DNA of 64,000 nucleotides, taken from contig OZ020303.1 in NCBI GenBank assembly GCA_963971305.1, positions 64,790,867 to 64,854,866 of the forward strand. The letters run 5' to 3'. Below the pieces are notes generated by a model that was given only the letters and a program-made list of their open reading frames with translations, did no database searches and was not told where the DNA came from. Positions within the stretch are counted from its first letter, which is position 1; each line of letters begins with the position of its first letter. Origin of the DNA: Arcuatula senhousia. Taxonomy: Eukaryota; Mollusca; Bivalvia; Mytilida; Mytilidae. Positions 1 to 13,000 of the stretch are shown piece after piece. Made by a program: the position numbers and the translations under genes.

Positions 1-942
1 TTCGTTTCAGTTATTTAAAATGTATATCTCACTTTCATCATATTAATGCTTTAGTTGATGGTTGGGATTCAGAATAAAACTTTTTTTTTCAAATATAAAT
101 TAACGTTGTAACAGCATTTGTCACATTTCCCTTAAATATATATATTTAACCTCGAAAAATCAACTTGCGTATCAAATTTATTCAAATGACTTTAAAATAT
201 TTTAAAATATTATTATTCTTGCAACTCTAATAGCCTCAGATGTCCTAAAACACTTTGCTTAAGACAAGAATAACTCTAAATTGTCATACTTCAATAATAA
301 ACCTACACAACCTGGACAAATTTACTTGCATAAGTATGTTCACAAAGGCCTCTAATTGGCCCTTTAATTGGGCTGATTTTTCATGTTCAAGTAATCTAAA
401 TGAAAGCTTTGGAGATGATCACGGAGTTCCTATATTTAAAAAAAAATATATAATAGTTTTCTAGTAATAGAATTGTGCTGTTTCCTTCACTGACACCCTA
501 AAGATGAGAAATATAAGAAAAATCTTCATTTTTGTCGATGTTTTACCCCTTTAACCATTATTGTGCCAAAATCAAAAGTGGCCGCATGCTCTGACCAATA
601 TAGATATATTACAAAAAAGTGAATATTTTAACCCAAAAATGATTTTGGTCAGAATATGTGGCCAACATTATATTCATCATTTTTACAGAAAAAGGGGCTA
701 AATATGTCATAAATAGCGATTTATAAAGAAGTCCACTAAATCTAAAGGTCTCTGTTGTTCAAAAGAAAATGCATGCACAATTTATGACATTCTATAAAGT
801 AAAGGGTCTTATGACTTTTCTAGCAGCATTATTTTGTAGCTGTCTCCAATTTGAAATTAAGGGCCGTTTTTGCCCTTTCCGAAAATACTCTTTTTTCCAA
901 TATACTCATAAGTCATGTTTAATTATACCTTTTTGTTTGCAG
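1..942. other. Intron of the CNBD2-like gene, left edge
   Basis: A+T-rich intronic sequence upstream of the first visible exon. I saw no splice-bounded coding segment or recognisable repeat; upstream exons are outside the window. Confidence 0.5.
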
Positions 943-1060
943 CTCTAAGGACACAACACAGGAGGCCAAGAGGTTGTATACTGAGATGCACGAGAGAAGA
1001 TCAGACTATGAACCTGTTGACCTGATGTTTGACAAATCTTCATACAAAGCCAAAACTGCT
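943..1060 (+). CDS. CNBD2: CNBD2-like, first exon in window
   Basis: The acceptor is tttgtttgcag and the donor GTAAGA. The exon enters with the last base of a split codon and ends on a whole codon. It encodes a charged helix-like stretch (SKDTTQEAKRLYTEMHERR, then EPVDLMFDKSSYKAKTA) typical of the region before the CNBD2 leader. An upstream exon must lie left of position 1, because no in-frame start fits here. Confidence 0.8.
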
Positions 1061-4000
1061 GTAAGATTGAAACCATCTAGTTAATAACTACCCATTCCGT
1101 ATTCTAAATCAAGTACTGTAAAATAAAAAGTATTATTTGTGTGGAGAACCATTTTCGTGATTTTGTGATTTGTTTTGGTCAGATAAACAACGAAATTCAA
1201 TCTTACGAATAAGAAAGTTTGCAATGATTTTTTTTATAATGGATTTATTTAAACGAAGAATATCTGATTCCACATAAATGGACATGTAGAATATGTTCTT
1301 CATTCTCAAACTCCAACGAATTTGAATATTTTCACAACTAAGAAATAAGACAGAGGTCTCAAGACTACTGCAAAGGAATAAGCAACTGACAACATATTCT
1401 CATTTTAATCGATTATTTATTTGGTTACTTATTCTAAATTCATCATTCAAATAAGTAAAATGGCTTCTTATGTCTTATTCTTCCAACCTCATTTATCGTT
1501 CATTTAAGGCAAAGGGAATAAAAATTCTTGACTATGTACAAAATGTGGCGTAAAGAAATCGAACGAAGATACCAATTGTTTTCACTAGATTACTAGTAAA
1601 TCATTTCTAATTTTTACAAATGTTATTTTTAAATTTTTTAATGACTTTTAAAATAGTTTCTTCTACATTTATTGAATGTATCCTAAATCAGAGTGTTACA
1701 CCAACAATCATATACAATTTCAATAAATGTTTAGTAATGCAAAGGGAACTTAACCTTGTTTAAATTTGCTTTTTTGTTAAACATTGTCACCTATGTATGA
1801 AAATGATTAAATATATGTAAAATAACCACAATTACAAAAGCTTTTATTCAATTACATAATTACTTCCGTTTTATTTTGTAGGTAAGAATATCAAAAGAAA
1901 CAAGAAGAATTTTGATGAAACCACCTAGAGATCGGACAGATGAAGAAGTTTTTAAGGTATAACACACACATTAATGATCTAAAATAGAAAGGATTTCAAA
2001 GCCTCCCCAATATTGGCCATTGACAACGAAGAAAACAATACAATTTGTCCCGTATTAATGTTTCGAACCTGCATGTCTAAGAGTAATTACTCAATAATGA
2101 AAGCCATCACAGTTTAAATATCATTTAGAATGTTTAAATTGGGTTTTAGGAGTATACAAATCGTCTAACATTAGGAACTAAGTAATTTTATAATATTATA
2201 CTTCCATCCTAGTTATTATTTGATATTTATCAGTTCTTATGACCGATTCTAAACTAAGATTCAGATCTAGAGTTAATAGAAACAAAAATTTAAAAAGTAC
2301 ATCTCATCTGACAGTCTCATATTTGGATTTTGCATACATTTTGTAATTTTGTTGTTGTTCGTCTATAAGGTGGAAACTGACATATAAAAGGTAGTGGCTA
2401 TTTTCGGTACAAATTTTCAAACTGTTGTTTGTTTATTGAGGTTGTGTCACGTGCCATATCTTATCATTATCTACCGTTTTAATAGTTTGTGTTTATTGTG
2501 AATCAGCTGATTTCATGCGTCCTTTCAAGTACTCTCTCTCTTACTATTATTCTTATATATGTCCTACTTATGCAAAAATGTTTGTCATTGGTCTTCTGAA
2601 TATTTTATATCTTTATTTTTTCTTACAATACATGAAGATAAAAATACTAACGGTATATATAGCTTTGTAATATGATACCTATAAATCAGTGAATCGTTTT
2701 TTGTACAATGAAAATTCAATATCATCCTCGGTTACATTAAAATGAGAGAGGGGGTCATACATGAATAAAGTGAACGTTCATTATCACTAATAAAATCAAA
2801 TTTAACAAGAAATTAAATGAACCTTGGTGTAAGAGCATTAAATGTCAAAGAATGATAAGATCTCAAAAATTGAAAAAAAATAATTTATTGATTGGAATAT
2901 ATTCATCTTATGATGATTTTGCAAATAAATGTTCCTCAACAATGGAAACAATAATGTCTTTTTAATATAGTGTTAAAAAGATTCTAAATCAATAAAAGTA
3001 TGATAGAAAAAAAAAGATGTGCATATTAAATCATATTTGATTTAACCACCTTAATGTGCATTGTATGCATCTTCTAACCAGCACCATTAGAACTTAGAAA
3101 TAGTATTATCACCAAAACAGTTCTTAAAGGTAAGTTAATAAGGAAAATAAAAGCTGGTTTTATTGAAAAAATAACATATCCTTTTCAAACTTAATTATAT
3201 TTTTTTGCTCTGTTTTTTTTTTATTTTCAATTAAATGGATATATTTTCTCTTATCATTATTTTAATGAACTACATGAAACAATTAAATATACAAATCAGA
3301 AAAACATGTGGTCTATAAAACGTTTATGTTGTAACCTCTAATCAGCAGCATTTCCAGCATTTCCAGCTTTACAATAGGAAGAAAGAAAAAACAAATTATA
3401 CAAAAACAGTTCTCTTTTTTTTATTAATCGAAAACATAAATTTGATTTAGACGATAGAAAATAATGAGATATGGAATAAGTGTACGCGACACCAGCTACA
3501 ATTTAAACGACAATCCCCAATGGAAAACAGCCATTAGCCTTCAATGTGAACAGTGATCGCTGCTTGATGATGTTTGCTGTAAAATTACTTTTATAAAAGT
3601 TACGAAAAAAGATAGTTTCAAAAACATGCAAGTTAATAGACTTAAGGAGTACACTCAATACCATTACTTGTTTCTTTCATGTTCTTTAAACTACCTGGTA
3701 ATTGCATAAATCTTTTATGTATGGATATTTTAGTTTTCTTTCTCTATCTCTTATTTCACTTACATTTTTGAGTAACATTAATACATTTATTGATATTTTG
3801 TATTTTATTTTTTTTTATATCTACATGCAAAATTTAGTTTCCTTGAACAAAATCAATTATCTATCTTTCCTTCTCTCTGTTTGATTTTTCCCTCTACTCG
3901 AATATTTGAGTAACTTTTTGATGTATTTATTGATATTTTACTACATTTTCTATCCTAAACCCATACTTTAATAACTGTAAACACATTGACATCTCCATAA

Positions 4001-7000
4001 ATAAAACATTTTATAGTTTGTTATAAAAACTGAATTATTTGAATATGACATAGAACTATTTCAAAAACTAATTAAGACTCAAGTTTAAATACACATCACA
4101 TTGTACAACTCTTTATTTTTTCTACTGTCAACATTTGATTTTGAAGATATCAATAATTCATGCCCTTATTTGAGTTATCTCAATAACAATATAAAAGGGT
4201 TGATATAAAGAATACATATATTGATTCTTGGGTTCATCAAAGAGTATGGAGTAGGTTGCAACGGTTCACAAACATATATTAAATAAAACTTCTGTTGATT
4301 CGAAAAGAATCAAACAGTTTTTGGCATTAGTATGTTATAATTGAAACCACCTTGTATAATTGATAGTTTAAAATCGTCCCATAGGAAAAGCACTGTGGAA
4401 ATGCATGAATGGTGCATACAAATTCATGTTTATCCCTAACATTTCAATTACTCTGAAACGCTATAGAGTTGTCAAAAATGTAAACAAAACTACTAATTAA
4501 ACTAAGTTTGTATCGACAAATACATAATGAACACGAATATTGAGTTTTTGGAACCTGAGTACTTTGATAACAAAAAGAGATGGAATTTATTTGCTAACAT
4601 TGTACATTGTAGGCACAAGTAGCATTGGGAAACATAAAAGATATAGCTCAATACCCATTTAGGATGCAGAGAGAAATTGCCAAATTTGGAGAGTACGAAA
4701 GGTTTGTGTCTAGACCAATACGGATCAATCGTGCTCAAAGTGTAGCGGTGTTAGTTTTTAAAGTTTGTTAGAATCAAACATAAGCTGTAACTTAAAACAA
4801 TCATATTAAGGAACAATTTTGGATATACATGTTTGATATAAAAGACTGATGCCTTGGAATATGCAAGTTTAAACAAAAAAGAAAAGTATGGATGATGATG
4901 TTTTTATTATTGGAGAATTTGAACGGTAAGATTGGTGACTTTGTATTTTGGACCTTTTACTTAACTTTGTTCTAAAAGTTGTAAATAAGTTTTAAAATAC
5001 GAAGAAATAAGGAATGCATATTTATAAGACTAAACACAACGAAAATTTTGTAGAAAAAAACAATCTAAAGCACTTTTTGGGAAAGTTTCTAAATGTTTGG
5101 CAAGGAAGCAATCATTTCAAAACTATTAAAAAAGGAACAGTGTTTTAATCAAGAGAAACACAAGAAAAATGAATTGTATTTTTTTTCATATTTCGATACA
5201 TTGATAAGCTGTTCTTACAAGACTGGATTTAAGAAATAAGCAAAAATCATTTTACATCACTACATGTATGACTGCAGGATTTTAATGTTGGACATTAAAT
5301 AAAAAAACATGAAGTAAAAAAAAAACGAAATATTTTTAGTTTACGAAGTAACATTACGTTATTTTTTTTATCTACATGTATATAATAGTTTTAGGACTGG
5401 TGCATACATTTCTAAGTGCATTTAATCAACAAGAGCGTCTTGAAAGCGAAAACGGCATGATAACCTACAGCTCTGTAAATTGATATCTTATACATGATTT
5501 GATAAAATGATTTGTTGAAAGACAAAAATTGTTGATTTTAGTATTTTCATGAACATGACTAATTTAAAATATATTAAAAAGGATTAAGATGTGGAAAATA
5601 GAAAAAAAACGAGATCAAATATACATTTATTTGTTGTCCTTCACAGAATTTGGATGGTATGCTATCATTACTGAGTCCTGATTTTGGAGAAAAAATCATC
5701 CGTATTAAGCATATGTTTGATAATGGCCAAGGACAAGAAATAATGATTTTAAAAAGTTAACCATACATTTTACGTCGGCAGTATTGAATATGTGTCCATT
5801 TCACTCTGTTGTACTGAAGTGTTTTAACGTAATACAAAATTATCTCCCTACATCAGTGTTTCCGTCCATTTTAGTTTCTTCATAATTTCAGTGTACACTT
5901 TTTTATTGTTGTAGTTTTGGAGGCAGGAGGATCATACTCCGTCAGGGACATCCACCATCAGCAAGTTATTTTGTTTTATCTGGAGAAAGTAAGAAACATG
6001 CTTAATTTTTTTTCAAAACTTGTTTGTTTATTTTATTATAGTTTTAGTTAAGGTAATAATAGGCTAATCAAACCAGGTTGTTCAATCTCCAATGCTCAAG
6101 GAATAAGAGACATCCATGTGATCCACTATAATTTTATATGTGCTATTTATTTTTGAAACAAATTCGCAGATCAATGTGTTTCTCTTTGACAAAAAACAAG
6201 TATTGGAAATGTTGTTTTACGTTTTTCACTACTAGAAGTTGGAACGCTTTTATGACAAAGTTTTATAGCCGTCATTTTTGACATTATGTTAATTTATTGT
6301 TTAGTGTTTGAATTGATCTACGAGACATCAGATGGGAAACCAAAACTTGGACAGTCAATAGTTAAAGGCGACGAGTTTGGAGTAAGTTTTATGTGAATGG
6401 TCTTGTAGTCAACCGAGCTAATTGCTTTCGATTGAAGTATACATATTTGGAACCCGTAAACAACGACGTCCAGGAAAAGATTACTTAGGCTACGGGTTAT
6501 AGTTTTACCCTGTTTTGTACTTTTGATATTTTCTGCTTTAATTGAAGGTATTGTTGGCAATGAGGAATGGAAAAGATAGAATGAGCGGCGCACTGCAGTT
6601 TTAAAAAGGCAATAACGACATATGGACATTTGTTAACTATAAAATTGTCCTAAAAGCCAAGGTGTCTGGTTACTTCTTCCGAAAATTGAATGCACTCTTG
6701 TTACTACTTAAGTTCGCGTTGTTGATTTCTGTTCGGTTGATTTTGTGTTTAGTGTTTCCTCTTGCTGTTCTTGTTCGTGTTTTCCGGTTTTGTCGTTACC
6801 CTTTCGGACTTTTGACACTCGAATGCCTTATTGGTGCCTCTTTGATTCCTTATTACTCAATATTAGATCTACAAATAAGAAAATAAGGAAACAGTTTGCA
6901 TGAAATATACCTTGTGCTCTATGAAATGATCAAATTAATTAACCTATAAGTTATGAATGCGTGTATAAATACATGTTAAGGCAATATTTTACAGCTTGCA

Positions 7001-10000
7001 CGAGATAACTTGCATATTTAATTATTTTGAAATTATGTAACTGTTTGAATAATGCACGAATACCTCTTCCCAATATTGTTAATTGAGTATTTGTTTTCTG
7101 TTTAAAAACTTTATTCTATATTTGTATATTACCATAGAGTATATGGTTGAAATAGATTTTTTGCATTATCATCAGCATTAAAGTTTTTAAAGATAAGAAA
7201 TGTTGACTTGAAACTACGATTACAAAAATCGAGAAAGCAAATAAATAAAAACTAGTAGGAAATAAAATAAAGTAATAATAAATCTTACACATTGTTAATT
7301 TAATTTATATCAAATATAAAACTAATATAAATTAATCAAGCTCCTTCACTATTTAGTAAATTCATTAAGAAAAAAATCAAATTTTACCCCCAAGGCGTCT
7401 TTATTTCCGATCCTTCAAGATTACTTCCGAACCTGCCAAAGTCAGATCGACAGCCTAGATACGAAACCGCTCAAGAGACATAACCTTACATCTGATGAAC
7501 GTGCCGCGCTTCACCAACTCAGAACACGCAGCGATATTGTCATCAAACCTGCTGATAAAGGTGGTGCAGTTGTAGCGTGGGACGCTCGTTGTTATGTCTC
7601 TGAGGGCGAGTTTCAACTGTCTGACTCTCAATTTTACACAGAACTTCGCTCTAACAACACCAAAATCAACCAAAAATCTGTCAAAGACTTCATCAAGACA
7701 TCCATAGAAAACGACGATCTGCCCGAGGAAGCATCGCGTCTTGTAGTATCGCAACCGAGAACGTCTCGTTTCTATATGCTTCCCAAGATACACAAACTTG
7801 GTAACCCAGGTAGGCCGATCGTTTCAGCGTGTAGTTGTCCCACAGAACACATTTCCAGTTTCCTCCACGATATTTTCATTCCTATTGTGGAGAACCTACC
7901 TACATACATTAAGGACACTACCCACGCTCTGAATATCCTTGAGTTCTTTGAGCCAGAAAACTCCGATTTCAGACTGTTTACTATGGATGTCACTGCTTTA
8001 TACACCAGCATACCCAACAATGACGCCTTGGTAGCTTTAAAACACTTTTTGGACAGGAGACCCAATCCTCACATCAGTACTGATATAGTGTTGAGAATGG
8101 CGGAACTTGTCCTCAACCTGAATACTTTTCAGTTCGATGGGAAGTTCTACAACCAATCGGGTGGCGTAGCCATGGGCACCAAAATGGGTCCAAGTTTTGC
8201 GTGTTTGTTTGTAGGGTATTTAGAGGAAAAAATGTTCTCCGAATACATCGGTCCAGTCCCGGAACTTGCCAAACGGTTCATCGATGATGTATTTGGAGTC
8301 TCATCTGACAGTGAAGAGGAGTTGAAATCTTTTATCAACTTTGTCTCTTCCTACCACCCTGCAATCAAATACACTTTCAACATCACTCAGGATAGCCTCT
8401 CATTCCTTGACATTAACTGTACTATCACAGACGGTAAGATCTCTACATCGGTGTTCTTTAAACCTACCGATGCTCATTGTTATCTGAATTACGAATCCTG
8501 TCATCCTTCCTCCTGCAAAGACGCCATCCCGAAGTCGCAGTTTCTGAGGCTTCGTCGTATCTGCAATGACGATAAGGATTTTGGGATCCAGTGTAACAAG
8601 ATGAGATCTTTCTTCACGAAGAGAGGTTATCCTGACAAAGTCTTGGACAGGGCCGTGTCCTCGGTTTCCCGTGTGAACAGACGCGAGGCAATGGAGCCCC
8701 GGGTGAAGAGCACCAATGATCGTGTTCCGTTAGTCCTTACATATCACCCTCACAATGTTGCCATCCAGAACATCCTTATTCGCAACTTTAAATCCATTGT
8801 CCTCAAAGATGAGTATATGTCCACTGTTTTTGCTGACTCTACCCCTATTACGGCTTTTAGAAAGGGCAAGAGTCTTAAACAGCACCTGGTCAGCAGTTCG
8901 TATAGGTCGTCACGTCAACCCGCCAGCTACAAAGGTACACGTCCTTGTAAAAGAACTCGCTGCTCTACTTGCCCGTTCACATGGGAGACCGATGCTGTGG
9001 TTGGTCCCTCGAAAATTTTCCAACTGAAGGATGGGTTCACCTGCATTACCGAAAACGTCGTATACGCTATAAGATGTAAGCGATGTTCCATGATTTATGT
9101 TGGTGAAACTTGTCGGAGACTCGGGGACCGTTTTGTGGAACACAAAAACAGTGTCACCAGAGATACTGAATGTCCAGTTGGGGAGCATTTTCGAGGGTCC
9201 GGCCACAGTATAAAAGATATGCAAGTCACGGTTCTGCTTCAAACCCATCACGGCGAGAAACAAAGACAGTTCCTTGAGCAGAGAATAATAAAATTCCTGG
9301 GAACAGCACGTCCTTTCGGCATCAATGTCAAAAATCAAATCATTTCTTAGTAATTTACTTAATTTGATTCTTTGGGTATGATTTGACCTATTGTTATATT
9401 GCTCAGTTCAGGATTAGGGTGATGATGACGTGGTTGTTTTTATCGAGTGAACACTTTTTACTATATACACTTGTTGGTTGTCCTCAGACCGTGGCGGTCG
9501 TGATTTTTTTTCTTTGCTCTGCCCCCGACGAAGGCTGAAAGCCGAAAATTTGGGCTTTTTAGATTTTAGATGTATTCTTTATTAATTTATATTAGTTTTA
9601 TATTTGATATTTTTACCTTTTATGTGTGGTTTAACCAACCTACTTATTTTATTGTCTCCATTTTAACTTGCCACACCACAACATTTATTAATCTAGTTAA
9701 TTTAATTTCATTTTTAGCTCACCTGGACCGAAAGTTGGTTCAGGTGAGCTGTTGTCATCACTTGACGTCCGTCGTCGTCGTCGTCGTCGTTAAATTTTCT
9801 TTGAAAATCTTCCTCTGAAACTACTGAAGGGATTACTTTGAAACTTTGCATACTTCATCTATAAGCTGTCTTCTACCAAGATTGCATAAATGGTAAAAAC
9901 CGTCTAAACAAGATGGCCACCGTTACTAAAATAGACCAGGGGGTCAGACTACTGTTTTTGGGTTGTAAATCAAAAAGTATAAAAGATAGATGAAATCTGA

Positions 10001-13000
10001 TGCACGATACTGCTTCAGTATCAAAAGTTCTACAAAAGTCTCCATTGAGTCGAAGTTGTCAAATGACCCTTTATAAGAGTTACGGCCCCTTAAAGATGAA
10101 AAATAGCATTTTTTCATGTTTTTGGCTTATAGAATGAAAACTATTGCAGATAGAGAAAAGCTGTTGCTTGCTTAAATGTTCAGCTCATTTAGCACTACAA
10201 AAGTCTCCACATGGTCGAAGTTGTAAGATGACTGACCCCTTATAGGGGTTACAGCCCTTTAAAAGCGAAAAATAGTGTTTTTGGCCTATAGAATAAAAAC
10301 TATTGCAGATATAGAAAGTGGTTGCTTGCTTAAATGTTCAGCTCAATTTAGCTCTACAAAAGCATTCATAGGATCGAAGTTGTCAGATGACCCCTTTCAG
10401 GGTTTACATCCCCTTAAAGGCAAAACATAGTGTTTTGGCCCATAGAATGAAAATTTTTGCAGATAGAGAAAAGCTGTTTCTTGCTTAAATGTTCAGCTCA
10501 TTTAGCTATGCAAAAGTCTTCATAAGGTCGAATTTGTCAGATGACCCCTTATACGGGTTACAGCCCTTAAAAGACAAAAAATAGTGTTTTTGGCTTATAG
10601 AATGAAAACTATTGCAGATATAGAAAAGCTGTTGCTTGCTTAAATGTTCAGCTCATTAAGCTCTACAAAAGTCTTCATAAGGTCAAAGTTGTCAGATGAC
10701 CCCTTATACGGATTACAGCCCCTAAATTAACATGTTTTCATGTTTTTGGCTTATATTATGAGGAGAAAATTGGTTTGTTGCTTAAATGTTCAGCTCATTT
10801 AGCTCTGCAAAAGTCTTCATAGGGTCGAAGTTGTCAGATGACCCCTTATACGGGTTACAGCCCTTAAAAGGCGAAAATAGTGTTTTGGCCTATAGAATGA
10901 AAACTATTGCAGATAGAGAAAAGCTGTTGCTTGCTTAAATGTTCAGCTCATTTAGCTCTACAAAAGCATTCATAAGGTTGAAGTTATCAGATGACCCCTT
11001 ATAATGATTACAGCCCCTAAATTAACATGTTTTCATGTTTTTGGCTTATATTATGAAAACTATAGCAGATAGAGAAAATTGGTTGCTTGCTTAAATGTTC
11101 AGTTCATTAAGCTCTTAACAAAAGTCTCTATAGAGTCAAAGTTATCAGACGGCCCTTAAAATAACATTTTGCACGTTTTTGGCCTACAGAATAAAAACTA
11201 TTGCTGTTGCTTTCTTAAATGTTCAGCTTATTTAGCTCTACAAAGTTCTTCATAGGGTTGATATCAAGACCAGGTGAGCGATGAGGAGCCTCTTGTTAAT
11301 AGGCATACGACAATATTTTAATTTTACAGTAACCACAAAGATCTTTTCAAGCTACTGCCGAGTTTTAAAATGAGATGCTTTTATTGTCATCTTTCATGTC
11401 AATATATGCAATTCTTAAGAGTATATCAATACAGTTGTTTTGGCAAAATTTCGAGTAATACATGTATAACATGAACGTTTTAAAATGATAGACTTTTGTA
11501 GGACAAAGCCATCATCGATGAAACGCCAAGAGAATGTACAGTTATAACAAAGGAACCTACAGAGCTATTGTCTCTGAAAAAGAAACATTTTAGGAGAATA
11601 TTCATGATTGGTGGAGGTCTATGTGTACTCGATGCAGAACAAAAACAATTTCTAAGGTTAGACAATTGTAACATTTGCAAATTAAAAATACAGAAGTACA
11701 AAATGAAACAAAAAGCCCAAAAGGGACCAAAGGGACAACAAATATTAGTTTAAACATATTTATTTATCCTGGATTGGGAAACAAGCTTAATGCTTATGTA
11801 AATTCCTCTCCAGCTAGCAGTTTGCGAGTGTTGCCTTTGCAGCGGCCCCCATTGAGCATACTCTTATCGAACTCTACAAAGGGGTCTTTAACGTGCATGG
11901 GGTATTGCTCTCCCCATACACGGGACGAATTTTGTTTTCGTCCCTTCCTAAGGACTAACATCGTTCCTTGAGACCATCCCCACAAATGGTATCAAGAGAG
12001 AGTCAGAATTGGTTCATGAAAATTTCACCCCGGACGAGGATCGAACCAAGAACCACGAACAAATATTCAAAATGAAGTAAACCAAAACCAAAGATAAAAC
12101 AGAAATCAAACAGGAGAACAACACAACAAAATATAACACAACTGAATTACAACCAGCAACTTTAACTCATGCCATGATAAGAGTAAACTGAAATCATATG
12201 ATTCCAAAGGATAAAAATATGTTTTTATGCATATCTGATTATTATTATTTTTGTGTTAACCAGGAAAAACGTTTATCGATGTTTCTTCTTTTAAACAGGG
12301 CAAAATGCTGAAAGAGCATTAGAGTAAAGTTTTTTTCTTCTTTAACTAAATTGTTTTGTCAGATAGGTTTACATTTTAAAAGTATTTTATTAAAAATCAA
12401 TATCAATAATTCTAACTTCAAACTGCATGTTTGTTTGTCTTGATGTTTTTTCTAATATTTGTTCATAGGCACTTACCATACATGAAAGGATTTCCGATCG
12501 ACAAATTAGAAGAAAATTCAGAAAAAGTCAAAACCCAGTATTTTAAGTAAGGTTTATTTAAATTTTGAATAATTGTTGAATATGACATTACAGAAAAGTG
12601 GAAGTCTCATATCTTTCAAACTAACAAAACAAAAGTTCCCAGACAAATGATATGCAATAGTGTTGGAAAATTTAAACGGGACATTATTTATGAAGGATTG
12701 TAGACAAAACAAGTATAATTACATACTTATTAAATATAAGAACATCTCCAGCCTTGGTACATGTAAAAAAGGAAGATTTTGCCAGATTGCATTGACACAA
12801 ATCTTGCTCTTCATTTATGATCTTCTTAACAGTATCATTATAAACAAATAGTTGATTCAGTTGTTTTGAAGCTGCTTCAGACTGGATATTCTAAACTTTG
12901 ATATATTGTATAAATAAAGGTAATAATAAAATTACCGAACTTGGAGAATCAATCTCAAATGTCCATAAGACGAGACAAAACAAGGAAGACATACTGGAAA

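Larger units (their letters stand above)
7326..9570 (+). mobile_element. Penelope-like retroelement, 5'-truncated, RT + GIY-YIG frame open
   Basis: One continuous frame (7326-9350) and a 3' tail to about 9570. The frame opens just after a TAA at 7323 without an ATG, and the usual N-terminal section of Penelope-like proteins is short or absent, so the copy looks 5'-truncated, as is common for such insertions. The tail ends in a structured 'GACGAAGGCTGAAAGCCGAAA' type motif. It is inserted in sense in a host intron. Its base composition is more G+C-rich than the surrounding intron, suggesting a young insertion. Confidence 0.9.

Noticed and set aside
7323..7776. ATG at 7776 as the start of the Penelope-like protein
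   Set aside because: The same frame is open and strongly conserved (SDIVIKPADKGG) for 450 nt upstream, so this ATG is internal.
8910..9338. 142-residue minus-strand frame
   Set aside because: Shadow of the Penelope-like RT/GIY-YIG frame on the opposite strand.
11794..11985. 63-residue minus-strand frame 'VWGEQYPMHVKDP' as an exon
   Set aside because: It is in the intron after an established exon, opposite in strand, and next to a Pol III-like B box; a repeat is more likely.
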